DNA of 56,575 nt from Cytidiella melzeri (GCA_022592445.1 JABYQR010000298.1:1-56575); one strand, 5' to 3'; shown: positions 11,406 to 24,325, counted from the first letter of the stretch. Numbers and translations are program-made. Notes: generated by a model from the letters alone, not told the origin.

Positions 11406-12536
11406 ATGGACCAATTTTCGCAGCAGTCGACCATGAACGAAGAACAAAATTACGTGGCACAAAACTACGCGGCATACGCGTCCGATGAGGACCATGGAGG
11501 CTACGGCATGCCATACCAGCAGCCGCCTGGCCTGGTCAACTATCCAGTTCACCCTGGAGCACAGCCGCGTGGGTTTCAGCCCGTTTCCTGCACCGTAGCA
11601 TAATGTACCTAATTCTGATCCGCGTTGAATACGTTCTACTTGCAGGCCATTTCCCTGAGCCTGAGATGCAGCAAACGATGGGGTATCAGCCATCGCTCAA
11701 CATGTTGCCTCAAGGCTACGCTAACCCCGTGTTTAATGCCTCGCAGCCTCATGGCGGCAGGATGCCATTGTCTGGATCCCCTCCTCCCCAATCACCAGCT
11801 CTTTATGACCCACTCTCACCACCCGTTTCCGGATCTGACACATCGGACGGAGCCTACCACCATTCTCGAAATAGCAGTGCGACAGGCTCACCATCCTCGT
11901 CGCGCGCTAACAGCCTAGTTCACCGACACTCTTTGCGCTACAACCCGACCCCATCACCGACAAGTTCGTCCGACAGACGCCGAAGTCGAGGACACTCAAT
12001 TTCAGACGAAGACGAAGGCATGGGTGTAGGACTAGCTGAGTCACTCGCTAATACGCGGAAGGAGGCGACCCGGAGGCAGAGGATCGAGGCAGAGCAGCGG
12101 AGGCGGGACGAGCTGAGGGATGGGTATGCGAGATTGAAGGACGTTTTGCCGATTTCTAATCAGAAGAGCTCGAAAGTCTCTCTTCTGGAGCGAGGTGCGC
12201 ATTTTTACGCATCCCAAAATATTTCTCTTTCCCTAACGCTGTTTTTTTTTCTCGCATCACACAGCCACCAATCATATTGTCGCTATGGAGAAGAATAATA
12301 GACAGCTGCAGGCTCGCCTTGAACAGCTGGAGGCTGAGATTCGGCGACTGCGTGCATTGAACGAGAAGATATCACTGAACAGTGTGGGGGACAGTTCACC
12401 ATCTCCAGGTCATGTCAATATGGAAAGTAGACCGTTGTCTCCCCCTCCTGAGGGCTCGCAGCTGACTTCTGTCGGCGGGCAGGATCCTCCCCGTGACGAT
12501 TCAAATCCACCTTCCCCTCCCGAAGATTCATACTAG
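11406..12536 (+). CDS. bHLH-zipper transcription factor, copy 1
   Basis: Three exons: 11406-11568, 11646-12194, 12265-12536; 327 residues. The N-terminal half is disordered (Gln, Pro, Ser, Tyr), ending in a Ser-rich stretch. The DNA-binding domain starts at RRQRIEAEQRRRDELRDGY, continues through the loop PISNQKSSKVSLLERATNHI and runs into heptad-spaced Leu residues (QLQARLEQLEAEIRRLRAL). The Glu that contacts CA in E-boxes is present, but the usual preceding His is Arg, so site preference may differ from CACGTG. The first intron uses the donor GTGGGT at 11569, chosen to keep phase. The tail is Pro/Ser rich. A close paralogue lies at 20311. Confidence 0.9.
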
Positions 12537-13680
12537 ACTTGCACCCGACCCGCTCGTCTTCCTCATTCTGCATGGACCTTTTTTTTTCTTGCACTTGTCA
12601 TACGTCACTCATCTTTTCGCCCCGTCTTTTTCTCCCTGACCATTGACTTCTCTATCGCGTCGCGACAACTCCATCTCATTCCCACCATATCAACCACGCT
12701 TTTCTCAACCTCTCAGGTGCCGATGCATCGAGTGGGACCCGCGATCCTTTGCGCATTCGTATGCTGGAAGTTTGTTCATCAGCCTCAACTTGCAAGCGAG
12801 CTTCAGCACGCAGTGCCCGGTGCGCTGGCTGCTACGCAGCTATGGCGATTAGCCTTCTGCTGTCCGTCATCGTCTTGTTCAAGAGAGCTCTCTACAGCTT
12901 GACGTTGTAGCCGCGAGAAGCCAGACCGGTGCGCGACAGTACCTTTGGTTTTGTCTGATCCGAGATTGCGCGGGAGTTGATTTTCCGCCGACCTTGTTGA
13001 TCGATAACCAGTGGAAGCTCTCGTCTTTCTGCAACCATCTCGCCAGTTCACAATCATGCGTCTCCATACGGCCATCGTCCCTGCGTCTCATTCGACTAGA
13101 ACTTATCCGGAAGGCATCGTCAAGCCCTCGATATCTACCCGCATACTCTTCCATCGCACGACAGACCTCCCTCCACATTTTTGCACCCGCGCACCCTCTA
13201 TGGCTTGAGCAGCCCCCCTCCTCGTCACGCATCCGAGTTCAGCATTGGCCAACTATTTTGATATCCTGCGGAGTCTGCCGTTGCTCTAGAAGCAGTTGAT
13301 GACACTAATTGTCTATTTCATCGCGTTCCCGCTTCCCACCGTCCACCCCCTTTCACTTACAGTGCTCCTCCCAACCCATTTTTATGACGGCTCCCTAACG
13401 TACGACTAACGATGTAAGAATGCGATGATAACGATGATTTATCTCATAGCTGTATCGAAAGCGTTTTCCATTATTATACCCGTAGTGCGAGACAAACAAA
13501 ATGCTATTTTCTGTAGTTATGCGAAGAATTACGTCTTCTAGTTCTGAGCCAAACTACTAGTACCCGGTGATCTCTTCGGCGGTGGACCAGCCACCCGCGC
13601 AGCCACCCCTGTCGTAAAACGATGCTAGAAGTGATGAATTACCGACTGTTGGGGCACGCCTTCGCCATGCGTTTTTCATC
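12537..13680. other. intergenic, 3' region of bHLH copy 1
   Basis: No gene supported on either strand. Short open stretches lack coding character and have no splice-consistent continuation. A pyrimidine-rich segment follows the stop. Confidence 0.4.
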
Positions 13681-15690
13681 TTAGAACAACCTATGGACTT
13701 GGCTGTAGTTTCGTCTGCAGCCGCTTGCCGCACTCATCTGTAACGCATTGAAAAATGCCAGATCGGACAGAAATGAACGGTTTCAAAAGACGTAGCGTAG
13801 CCTACCTGCATACACGTGTTGTGCTTGGGGAAATCCAGGTGCAGCGTGTTTGCCGCCACGCGTTTGACCTTTAGCCGCATTGCATCGACACGAGGCGAGC
13901 CAAAAACCAGCGTCGGTGGCGTTTGGCGCATGAGTGTCGTTACTGTATCGAACCGAGGGCGCTTGTTGTTGGTGGACCCTTGGAAGACACTTGGGAGTGT
14001 CCACCCCCAACCCAATCAGAAAGGTCTCGAGGATGAGGGAAGCGCGAGAGACTCGGAGATGATCGTTTGGTTGTTCCAGTTGTACGAGTTTTTGAGGCTT
14101 CTCGGAGGTTGTTGGCGTGTGGATTGAGGCACTGAACTTTATCGTACCGTGATCAGAGTCCGTAGAGCGCACGTACTGTGTCACCGTAAGCTGGCGATAG
14201 GTAAGGAGAAATGGGTCCGAGGGCACGTTGCCAGAGGTTGAGCCGGCGTGTTGGGTAGACGAACAGGGCAGGTGCGTTCGTGAGAGTAGTGATGCCGTAG
14301 CCTGGGTAGGATATGCCCTGTTGCGTGAACATGTGTTGCTCGGTATAGGAGCCACTGGGCGCCACAAAGTTTCTTGGTGTGCCAGGCGCTACGTATGATT
14401 GGGAAATGGGAGCTTCGGGAGCTGGTAAGTTTCGTCGAAACTCTACAGTTGGCGGCAGGGAAGGCAATGATGGCGATGGACACCCTTGAACCTGATCAGC
14501 GTAGTAAGATCGAAAGTAAAACCGTCTCCAGTTTCTCTGGTACGACGGCCACTGGGTCCGAAAAACGAGGCGAAACATACGAGGGTACATTGTGAGGTTT
14601 TTTGACCGTTAGATGAATTTGGACCGTTACTCACATCGATTGGGTCCATTGACTTCATAGAGCCCACGACAGAACACTGCAGGGTTTGATTGCATCTGAT
14701 ACGGTATTCAGTATGACCGCTGCGCAAAAATTATTTCCTCATGGGACAGAGGCGTGCCTAGACGCATGACAACAGAGGCAGCACGATCCAGAAGTTGACG
14801 AGTGGACGCTGTATTGAATGGCGGCATGCAAGTTGTAGCAGATTGCTGGTCAGAGTTTCTGAGACCCGACGGTCATGAAAGGTCTACGAAGGTCAATTGC
14901 TTGGTGCAAAAGTCCATATCGAAAAGCCCCATTGCGCATCATTACTGCCGGTCAGAACATAGGTAAGGAAGAAAATGCACCGCTACTCCATTAGATAGAG
15001 CAAACAGGAATTCCAGCCGTAAATTCGAAGGTTACAGAATAAATAGGCGGGTGAATGCAGAACGTACTTGAAGAAGTTCGCACGTTAATTTCGGATGAGG
15101 TCGCCCTTGCAGATGACCTTCTGCGCATTGCGCATACTTCATCGAACGTGAGAATCAAGCTCCAGACCGTCCGTAGACTTCAGGGAATGGGGTCATGAAC
15201 GTCGTCGGAATAAAGGTGGGCAATATTACTGAGCATTGGTTGCCGAAGGTCAAGTTGGAATAATCGATGGCTATCGCTCGATGGAAGATGTATTGGACGG
15301 GAGCGGCACCTGCATAAGTATCAGCTGCGCTCTATACATGTTTCAGAAGTGAAGAACCATCGTACGTGTGACGAGCGATCGTGCAGAAAGTGCGGCCGAT
15401 GTCTCCGACAAGAAGTGAGGGGACTAGAGCGGTAATCTTCGCGCCAGAAAGTAGGAAGATACCTTCCGCTATTGAGATAAACTCGTCTCGACACTTTCTG
15501 TCCGAGCTATGCTGTAAGGCTTGGAAGCAACGGTCCGACGACTTGAACACGAGGGATACCGCACTTGCCGTACACGCGACAAATGTGTAACCGGGGTAAG
15601 AAATGTGAGGTTCTCGAATCATGAAAGTTCCGTACATGTAGTGCTTTTTGTTGCAGCCGATCTGTAAGAAAATTCGTCACACGGATCATA
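13681..15690 (-). pseudogene. unresolved minus-strand locus, possibly decayed gene
   Basis: Several stretches look coding: from 15637 a segment with DRKCRDEFISIAEGIFLL; around 14910-14715 a segment with STRQLLDRAASVVMRLGTPL; and around 14015-13800 one with RVAANTLHLDFPKHNT. Candidate splice sites exist, for example ..CGAT|GTGAGT at 14634. I could not build one continuous frame: in-frame stops interrupt each segment and alternative frames compete. I do not recognise the family. Either it is a rapidly evolving multi-exon gene whose introns I failed to place, or a degraded copy. Confidence 0.3.
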
Positions 15691-15699
15691 GAGCAGAGC

Positions 15700-16505
15700 G
15701 CATAGGAGCGTTTGACTGCCAGTGGTGGTCCAAGGGGATGCCTTCTACGTGTCCAGGGGTCCTTGATGTCACAGCTGGCCTCAATTGTTTTATTTTTCCC
15801 TAGCCAACGACTTGAAACGTCTGTCTTGAAATCACGACCAGCCCATGACTTCAGAACATACCTGAATTACAGCGACCTAACCTTGCGCTGACGAAATGCG
15901 CACCAATTCAGCTCACGCGCCTTCAAAGTATTGGCTTCATCTGCTTTGGCCAGCAAACATCTTGTTTGGGTATCCCTCTCGTGTGTCCAGGTTCTAGACG
16001 TCCAGTGTGGCCATGGGGTTTCGAGAGTGCTCACGTCTATCGGTCCGTACGAATGAGGGGCATGTATGCCTCGAGCTGCAGGGTTGCAGCAAGATTAATG
16101 AAGATTAAGTGGGGAGTGTGATACTTCCAGTACACCGCCGGCCACGAGTATGTTCTACGAGGGCAAAGTTGAAACCCGACTCAGAGCTGAACTTGATGTT
16201 TAATATTACTGAAATGCGTGACGTCACAAACTTTGTTCAATGCGCGACGCACGTGTAACGTTCCCATCTCCGCTCGCTGTGCGCACGAAGCGTCTCTCAC
16301 GTCCTCGCTGCTCTCCACGACGTCCACGCTGGGTCAAGCGTTGCTGGCACCCTCCCTTCCGAAGTCCTGCGATACACCTGATTCCTGAAGAGTTCAAACG
16401 CACATCTCTCGCCACTCTCTTTCAAGCAGTTCATCCCAGAGAGACCAATCTTATCTGACTCTTCCCTCGTGTATCCATACCCAAGCCTGCTAAGGAATCT
16501 TCATA
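15700..16505. other. intergenic, promoter of the four-TM gene
   Basis: No gene supported. It contains a perfect CRE-type palindrome at 16219-16226. Confidence 0.4.
16219..16226. promoter_or_regulatory. CRE/ATF-type palindrome
   Basis: TGACGTCA, the consensus half-site palindrome of ATF/CREB bZIP proteins, about 280 bases before the start of the four-TM protein gene. A perfect 8-mer can occur by chance. Confidence 0.3.
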
Positions 16506-17774
16506 ATGTGGTATGTTCATGTCCGTCTCCGAATTATTTGGAGATGCTTATTGCATGGCTATACAAGGTGTGACAACTGTTTGCTCCTGTTCCCTCTCGT
16601 AAGTGATCCTCCCCATGCAGCCAGTGGCTACAGGCTGATCGACCCTGGCACAGCACGTTGGGGCCATGGCATGGGCTTTCATCATCATGGTGAGCATAGA
16701 TCCGCGCTGCACATGCTACACTTATTGAATACCATCTGTTTCGGTTTCGAACTCTACAGGCGTATAGTATCGCTGGTGGAATATTTCTATTCAAATATGG
16801 CTCATTCCTGTTCTTCGTCTACCCGGATTAGTACGTTTCTCGACGCTGCCTCACTATAGCTCTTTTTTGCTCACTTCTACTCTTTGCATCTAGTCAAATT
16901 TATGGCGGAATTGCTATGGCCGTTGGTGGTCTGGCTTTGATCTGTATATTCGCTCTGGGGAATGTGTGTACTCATCACGCCCGCGTCTGACGGTTCACTG
17001 ACATCTAGACCCGTTTGCAGCGATCGTACATCTGGACTCGTGCGAGCAAGTTCCTCTGGCCATTTGTGATAGTTATTAGCGCTATACGGGCAATCGTCAT
17101 GATTGTTGAGCTTCAACGAGGGTGCGTGTTCCTCTCATCCCAGTCTCTCGCTCATGGAGGCCACATTCATGTGACTGTCATCACTTCGATCCTTTGTCAG
17201 TCGCGCTGCGTATCCGAAAAATTTTCATGCACATGCTCGTAATTTCTCGTCACGAGTACGGACTGATCATCCCGTAGGAAAGATAACATTCAATGGGAAT
17301 GCGACAATGGCGGTCAACAGTGGACCGATACTTCTACAGCAACAGCGACCAGCACGTCAACCTTTCCGAGTGGTTTTTGTACGACGGGCTTTTCCAACCT
17401 GAATGTTGCGTTCATCTTGGGGTTGTTAATTGATCTCGTATTCCAGGTGAGCGCCTCTGTTTCGGGCTTGTTCACCTCGCCTTCTACACGTGTACCGACG
17501 ACCGCTTTCTGACATTCAATTCTTACCTCTCCGTGCGCTTCTCTTCTGCGCTCTTTGACAGATCTACATGTTCTTCTTGATCTGGCGTTATCAAAAGCGA
17601 CTAGAGAGCTACCAAAACATGAAGGGTCCCTTCGCTGGCGGTACGTACAGCTAGTGTTTCTCCCGTGATGCGGAGCTTTGCGAGGAGTCTCTCACTTGCC
17701 TCGTGCCGCGCTATGGGATGCGTTACGGTTCTCACGGACTCATTTATTGCATCTGCGCAGGGTATTACGCCTGA
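16506..17774 (+). CDS. four-TM membrane protein of the basidiomycete-conserved type
   Basis: Nine exons: 16506-16510 (5 nt), 16568-16598, 16654-16689, 16760-16830, 16894-16963, 17021-17121, 17278-17446, 17562-17640, 17761-17774; 191 residues, all phases consistent. The start MWCDNCLLLFPL gives a Cys-rich N-terminus. Four hydrophobic segments follow: ~residues 13-45, QIYGGIAMAVGGLALICIFA, FLWPFVIVISAIRAIVMIVE, and NVAFILGLLIDLVFQIYMFF. An extracytosolic loop with CDNGG and FCTTGF lies between TM3 and TM4. The short tail ends in KGPFAGGYYA. The topology recalls MARVEL-like tetraspans. I recall similar proteins in mushroom genomes but know no function. Confidence 0.85.
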
Positions 17775-20310
17775 GGACGACCGCTGGTTTTACGAAAGGC
17801 GGTGTCACACAAGCTTTCCTTCGGACGCTAGCCGCTTCAAAGGTGGAGTTCCTACTGTGGTTTTCCTTCCTCCCTCTCTTCTGTGCATCGTTACGACTCT
17901 CCTCACGCTTACGACCTTGACGACTTGTTTTACGAACGACTGTCTTTTTACGACCTCGCAGAGTATATCGATATATTGTAACTTGTCGCTATCTCTTTAC
18001 GACATTTGATTGTGTATCTCGCCAATCAATTCTAGTTTTTGTGCTTCCTCTACTCACTCTCGTATTGCTGCGATGTACGTTATGTGGCATCCTGAGCGTT
18101 GAAGGCGGGTTTTTCCTGCATTCGGTGAACGCGCAGCTACATACGACCGACAAGAGATGGTGGAATAATAATACATTTAGGGTCTTGTGCTCAGGCAACC
18201 TCTGTCAGGGAGACGCGGAGTTACGACAAGGGAACTAGCGTCCGGTGCAAGGAACGGTACGTGGGCAACCGCCCGGGGAACAAAGGGGGAGCTTTTTGCC
18301 CAGAAGGGATAAGGAGGTTCTCCGTTTTGTGCGCTTGTTTTGATGGCGGTGGTGGGTCTCCCACATTCATTAGGAGGGGGTTTGAATTCGGAAAGCGACA
18401 AGGACAAACTCAATTAGCCTGGGATGAGTTGATCGGAGCAAACAAGAGAAGAGAATGGGGAGGGGGAGATTAAATACAGGTGTGTTCAATGTGAGACAAC
18501 AGAAGAGAGGGCGAACAAACAACGGTGAAAGAGTGGCGAGAGAGAGGAGCTGTCATGATCAGAGAGAGCGAGAGAGAAAGCGAGAATGGTGGTAAACATA
18601 AACAAAGCACGCACGGAGAGCCAGAGAGAGAGAAGCTTTGTGTGTTTGTGCCAAACGTCGGGCAGAGGGCGAGATTAAGGGAAAAAAAAATCTGCCTCGT
18701 TGCAGGAGCGCAGCTGAAACTGAGATTGATGTCGTTCCTTGGACTTTGCTTGGACACGCGGCGAATGTGAACAGCCGTGTCTTCGCTGGCGTTGGGACAC
18801 AGAACGAATACTCTCCGCCTCCCTGGGCCTCTAGACTCTGAGAGAGCAGCATGAACTCTCGGAGACGGGAGAAGGAGAAAGAGAAAGCGGGCCAATAGAC
18901 GAAATGGCTGAGAATGGTTTGGTGCGATGTTTTGGCAGATGACCGGGTGATTTTTGAGATGAGCGACCAAGGATGGGATAGCGGTGTTTGGGAGAGGTCC
19001 AGGCTTGTGTCTCTCGTCTATGCGGTAAGCACTGGGATGCTCGCCCGGGGTGTGCTCCGGCAGTCGGACCACGGCACGGGCATATGTGCATTGATCACGA
19101 TTGAAGATAAGCGAGAGAGAGGAGATGATCGATGGTCAGCATACATTGTACCCCTCCAAACGTTACGTTACACATACCTTCGCGGAAGTATTTTATTTTT
19201 CGTCGACGGTTATTCCATGATTGCCTGACGGTGCAGCGTGGCAAGTCAATCAAAGGACTGCTGAGGCTGTACTTACTGACAGTCCATGCGAGAGAGCTGA
19301 TGCGCGGAGAGTGTGGAAATCACGGATGGGGTTTTGGACTTCATTTGTGTGGACACGGAATGTGCAGCAGTCCTCCGGGAGAAGGGGAGACCTGGATTTT
19401 CCATGTGCAGTTCGCAGATCAGAGTGGGGACCGGCCATGCAAAGTTTCGGTAATTTCGGTAAAACATTCCTCGCCTCTGCCAGTTGAGACAGACTGTTTC
19501 TTTCCGCGACGAGCAGAGGAAATGTTTGCAGTGCCAACCAAGTACGCGAGCAGAGGGTGGTCACAGGCCTGTGCCAGTGAGAATCCACAGCTCGAATGGC
19601 GCTCGACGGGTGCTTCTGCGATCCGGATCCTAGAGTGTGTCTCTACTTGCCGACTGCCAAGTTGTGAGACAGTCCGTCTGGTTCAGGGTCAGCCAGTGCA
19701 GGTAACTAGTAGTCCGGTGTATCAGCTCGTTCGTTCCAGAGGAGGAGGCAGGAGCAGCTCAATTGGGATAATGGCACGAGGCAGCCTTCGCATCAATGAA
19801 CTCTGCCGGAGAGGTACTAACACACCGAATTTGCGCGGATTCTTTCCTTTTCGGGCTACTTCTAGGCCCAAAACGCCGTAATTGGGACGAGATTCGGACC
19901 TAAAACGGGGGTATGTGGTGTGGATGGGCGTATATAGTCCGCTGTGTTTTGTCCTTCCAGTCCCCAACCCCTTCCCTTCTCCTGCTCCCGACCTCCGCTG
20001 CCTCCCGCCCCTTCTCCCCGGGCACCTCACTTATTGTCCCATTGTATTCTGACGACCTTATTTTTTCTCGTCGTCTCCCTGACTTTTGTAAGTTCGTTCG
20101 TCCTTGACAACCTGCCGCACAGTCTGAACAACATTTTCTCTTGTCTCCACACGCGTTAAATATCATTCAGCAATCCCGCTTTATTCCAGCACGCCATCCT
20201 CCTCAACGACACACAACTACCACACGCTAGCATATCTGTGATACTTGCTTTGCACGTCCCCACAATCCTCTCAAGCCTTCCCGTCCCGCAACTTCATCTC
20301 AGTACCACTC
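17775..20310. other. long intergenic region upstream of bHLH copy 2
   Basis: 2.5 kb without a supported gene. Parts are purine-rich, with GA-repeat runs near 18530-18620. Long open stretches on both strands (18470-19072 minus, 19132-19881 plus) overlap simple sequence and show no domain. Its position fits a large regulatory region for the transcription factor, with a TATA box at 19931 and pyrimidine-rich start area after it. Confidence 0.4.
19931..19936 (+). promoter_or_regulatory. TATA box of bHLH copy 2
   Basis: TATATA, followed about 30 bases later by a C/T-rich stretch typical of fungal start sites, 375 bases before the ATG. A GTAAGT near 20088 suggests a 5'UTR intron. Confidence 0.4.
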
Positions 20311-21308
20311 ATGGAGACCGCACACATGGAGCACGTTCTTGACAACGTCAAGCCCGACTTTGGCATGGACCCGTCCAACTCCAACTATTTCGACGCCCTC
20401 TCGGGTCTGGACTACCTTCAGTACCCGCACTCACCCTTCGCTGTCGGAAACATGGGCTGTGAGTACCCTTATCAATTTGTGACATCACCGACCTAAATTA
20501 CAATTCAGTGCCCTCCACCGGTTCGCCAAGGATGGGTGACTTCAACTCGCTCAATCTCCCCAATGGCATGAGTGAGTACACCTACGGTCCAAGCACTACT
20601 GCCTACGGCACCGGTGCGCCTACACGCCCGTACACGCCAACCGGCACTGGCTCGATCTACCCTGGCGCGCTTTCAAATTTGAGCGCCGGCGAGCTCAGCT
20701 CTGACAGTATGGCCTCGAACCGAAGCCGTCGTGGTAGTGGCGCCACCTCTCCACCCGTGCCCTCTAGCTCTCTCGCCGCTGTGCCCCGCTCGCATCGCTT
20801 CAACCCAATTGGCGCCGTTCCTAGGACATCCGCACGCCAGATGAAGAAGCGGTCGAAGGGTTCCGATGACTTTGACAGCGATAACGACGATGATTTCAAC
20901 CCCGCTTCTTCGGCTCTAACCAACGATTCTCGTCGCGAAGAAATTCGTCGTCAGCGTATCGAGTCCGAGCAGCGTCGCCGTGATGAGCTCCGTGACGGCT
21001 ACCGCCGTCTCAAGGACGCTCTTCCCGTGTCGAACCAGAAGTCAAGCAAGGTTTCGTTGCTGGATAGAGCCACTACGCACATCAGGTACCTCGAGATGAC
21101 TCAACAACAGTTGCAGACAAGATTGGCCCAGGCAGAGGCTGAGACCACGCGGCTCAGGCAGTGAGTAATTCGCTCGATTCTTTCAAACTTTGCTGATTGT
21201 CTATCATGTAGCGTCAACGAGGCACTGATGCTTGGCACCGCTGAGCAGCGTCACGCAGCAGCCGCCTCCGCCGTCGCCGCGGCTCAACAAGCACCGGGCT
21301 CGTACTGA
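20311..21308 (+). CDS. bHLH-zipper transcription factor, copy 2
   Basis: Three exons: 20311-20458, 20509-21160, 21212-21308; 298 residues. The N-terminus is disordered (Ser, Thr, Tyr, Pro), with a basic patch TSARQMKKRSKGSDDFD before the domain. The bHLH reads RRQRIESEQRRRDELRDGY, then PVSNQKSSKVSLLDRATTHI, then a short zipper with LQTRLAQAEAETTRLRQ. The DNA-contacting residues match copy 1 at 11406; activation regions share little. The protein ends soon after the zipper in an Ala-rich tail. Intron positions near the start and after the basic domain differ from copy 1, so divergence is old. Confidence 0.92.
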
Positions 21309-23636
21309 TCTCCACTTGCAGACCCATATGCTTTCTGGGATGATTAACGCAAAAATTCCACTATCACTGGCTGGATAACGACATCTTTACGACTGGAATA
21401 TTCACTTAGCCTGCCGGGATCGCAGGTCATCGCATACAATGGACAGTAATAACCGCAATATCCCCTACTCCCCACCTTCTCATCTGCACATTTTTATTCT
21501 CTTTATACGCATTTCTACGCACGCACTGCTCTCTAGCCATTCGACCCCGCACACACCCCCTACATGAACCACGCCGCTTCATCTTCTCGCATTTTTGATA
21601 GATTCTTCCATCTTCTCCGATGCCAGCTGCGTCGAGAGCCGCGTCGCCAGCGACGCCGCCGCGTTCGTCTCTGTCTTGCACCACCGAACTGTCTCGTGGC
21701 CGAGCCGCGCAAGTTGAGCAATCGCGATCGTACGAGGACCTTCATGCTGATGGCCCCCAGAGGTTTTGGACCGAGCCGGATGTAGGCCGACACAGACGCA
21801 AGACCGCGGAAGCCGAGCTTGAGTTGCCAAGCTGCGACTCGCTCCTCCCCCGGCGCATTCTTGCACTTCGTGTCAACGTCTATATCCGCTGTACTCCGTC
21901 CCGACCCAAGTCCCGCCACCTCACACCTGCAGCTTGAGGCGTACGACCACTTTGCTGTGGTTCCGTGCCTCGCTGCGATATAAGGGTGTTCGCCACTACA
22001 TTGGCGACATGACTCCTCCGTATCTCCGAATTCGCTCAGGACAGTTTCTAGTGCAATCGACATTTCCATTGACGACGAACGACGCCGCAAATTCGTCAAG
22101 AATTGGCTCTCTCTGATGCCCTGCATTGTTGTGTCTTAACGCCGACGCGACCTTCTCGCGCGCAACTCTGGCGCTTGATCACCGCCTCCGTCTGCCAGCT
22201 TCAGCCCCAGCGCTGTCTACGCCTGCATAGGCACAAATTTGACAAGTCCCGCCAGGCTCCAGTCTCATTCTCGCCTCGCGACGTTTCGACCAGGCTAGCC
22301 AGCGACAGGCCCCTTCTCCATTTATGGATGACCCGACATTTGTTGTTTCGCGCCCGTGCGCACTCGTCTGTTCTACAAGCTTGATTCAACGCATTTCCAC
22401 TGCCGTCTTGTTCTGCCCGCCTCTGACCTCTCCGCTCCACCGACCCATCTCGCTCCTACGTGGGCTCTACCGTCCGGTCTGCTTCTCCACGGCGTTGGTT
22501 GCCTGTGTGCTAGTCGCACGGCCCTTCGTGTCGGTGTCGAGTGAGCGCCGTAGACTGTGTTCGCCTGTGTGGGACGCTGAGTATTGTCTGTCGTTGCGTG
22601 AGTTGTGGTCTTAGCCGAGTGTCGGTAACCTTGGGTCCGCTTGCGGGCTCTGGTGATATCTGGCACGAGTAGCAGCCCGACCGCCGTCACGATCGTCAGT
22701 AATCGCTTGTCGACGAGTTTCTCGCCGCACTCCTCCCCTCCCCTCTCCCTTCTTGGGCGCGCCTTATGTCACGGAGTGTTACCGCTCCCTGCCGTCGCCG
22801 CTATAACACCTAGGTTGTCTTGTCACCCTCGTTTTCTTTTGATCTGCATCATCTTCCGTTGTAGTACATAGCATCATCCCTCCCTCGCTACCCATTTTCA
22901 CGACGTTTTCACGCACGCACGCAATGCATAGCATGCTCGGCTCGCTCTGGAGCTGGTCCCATCTCATCAACCCCCCTGCATTCGTAACATCACACCAACT
23001 CTCGACCGGTTTGGCTGTGTGGGCTCTCTTCAGGTAGTTTACATGGTGTATCGGTAGTTTATTGGACGATCCCTCTCGCAATGACACGATATGTATTGGA
23101 TTCTTGAATCGTTCAGATAGGGTGGTGTCTCCACCTTCCCCTCGTTTCAACGCTCAGACGATATATTCTAGTTCCAGTCGCGTACCTCGGTGGAGGTCAG
23201 AGCACACAAACTTGCCCCCCGTGCCCTTGGTCCTTTACGGTAGACCCTATCCAGCCTTTTTGGCCGGAACCTGGGAGGAGCCTGAGACAGTAAGTTATTA
23301 CATAGCCGCCGTTGCTTGCAGGAGAAATTCGAAGTGGGTACTATTTGTCAAAAGAAAATGATCTTGATTCCAAGTGGGACTACACCCAGACATGTACAGG
23401 CAACTTGAATGCAAGTTTCTTGGACGTGCTGCGTTGGGCATCATATATAATAAGTACATGCCTTGGGCCTTGGCGGCTTCGTTAAATGTAAAAGAAGCCG
23501 TTCGATTATACCGGACCGACAGTATGTCATCGATGGAGAAATATAATTATTACAGGTTAGGTACTCGAAGAGCAACTCTCAACCCCACTCCTTCTTTCCT
23601 TACAGCTATCAATATACAGACACCAAGTTCACGACC
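21309..23636. other. intergenic region after bHLH copy 2
   Basis: 2.3 kb with no gene I can support. Open stretches such as 22324-22614 and 23062-23361 lack a start, domain or consistent splicing. The last part must hold the promoter of the tubulin cofactor gene. Confidence 0.4.
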
Positions 23637-24218
23637 ATGAGCGACTCCGCTACCGTCCTGCGACAGCTCAAGATCAAGAGCGGTGCCACGAAGCGGTCAG
23701 TTTGTTTGCTACAACGTCGAGTACATGCCTCACTCTGAACGCATCTCGTGTTACGACGTTGTTGTTATACCGGGGGAACACGCAACACACAGTCTATTCA
23801 AGGAACACAAATCGTACGTGCTAGAAGAGGAGCAGCAGAAGATCAAGCTGGAGAAGCTCAAGGCGGACGGCGCTGAGGAGTGGGATGTCAAGAACGCGGT
23901 GAGTGCTTTTTTTTACGTGGGGGGTTTTCGTTTGCGTTTGCGGCTTGTGAGGCTCACTGGTGATTTGAATGTTATCTGAACAGCAAAAGATGCTGGAAGA
24001 GTCGGGTAAGATGGTGAATGATACGTCGGCGAAGCTAGGCGTGTCCGTGCAGGACCTCCGAGCTCTGTTGGTCAGTTATTTGATGTCTTTCCCCGTCAGA
24101 CGTCGCGTAAACCTGAATGTTATGTTCGGCGTAGGTGGCGGCAGAGAAAGACGGGTCGATTGCGAAGACAGAAGAGGTTTTGAAAGCAGAGGAGGTTCTG
24201 GAGGAAGTCAGTGTTTAA
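23637..24218 (+). CDS. tubulin-binding cofactor A
   Basis: Four exons: 23637-23695, 23793-23898, 23984-24070, 24135-24218; 111 residues. VLRQLKIKSGATKR opens the protein, followed by helical, charged segments (EEEQQKIKLEKLKADGAEEW and QKMLEESGKMVNDTSAKL), which is the three-helix bundle of TBCA/Rbl2. It captures beta-tubulin released from chaperonin during tubulin heterodimer assembly in the cytosol. Length matches the family (about 110). It is convergent with the Med11 gene; stops are ~107 bases apart. Confidence 0.93.
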
Positions 24219-24325
24219 GGCAAGGCGTATTTGTATGTATGGGAAATTGACTGTACCTTGTCGTCCGTTCCGATTTTTTGTTGCTCTGTAATACCCTAAC
24301 CATCCATAGTAGTCGAATAAGGGTG

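Noticed and set aside
18470..19072. 200-residue open frame on the minus strand
   Set aside because: It is driven by CT/GA simple sequence (Ser-Leu runs), shows no domain or splicing, and lies in the upstream region of the bHLH gene.
19132..19881. 249-residue open frame on the plus strand
   Set aside because: No clear ATG context, no recognisable domain, and mixed composition; probably chance in GC-rich DNA.
23062..23361. About 100-residue open frame before the tubulin cofactor gene
   Set aside because: It begins at a non-ATG codon and has no consistent splice continuation; likely upstream untranslated DNA.
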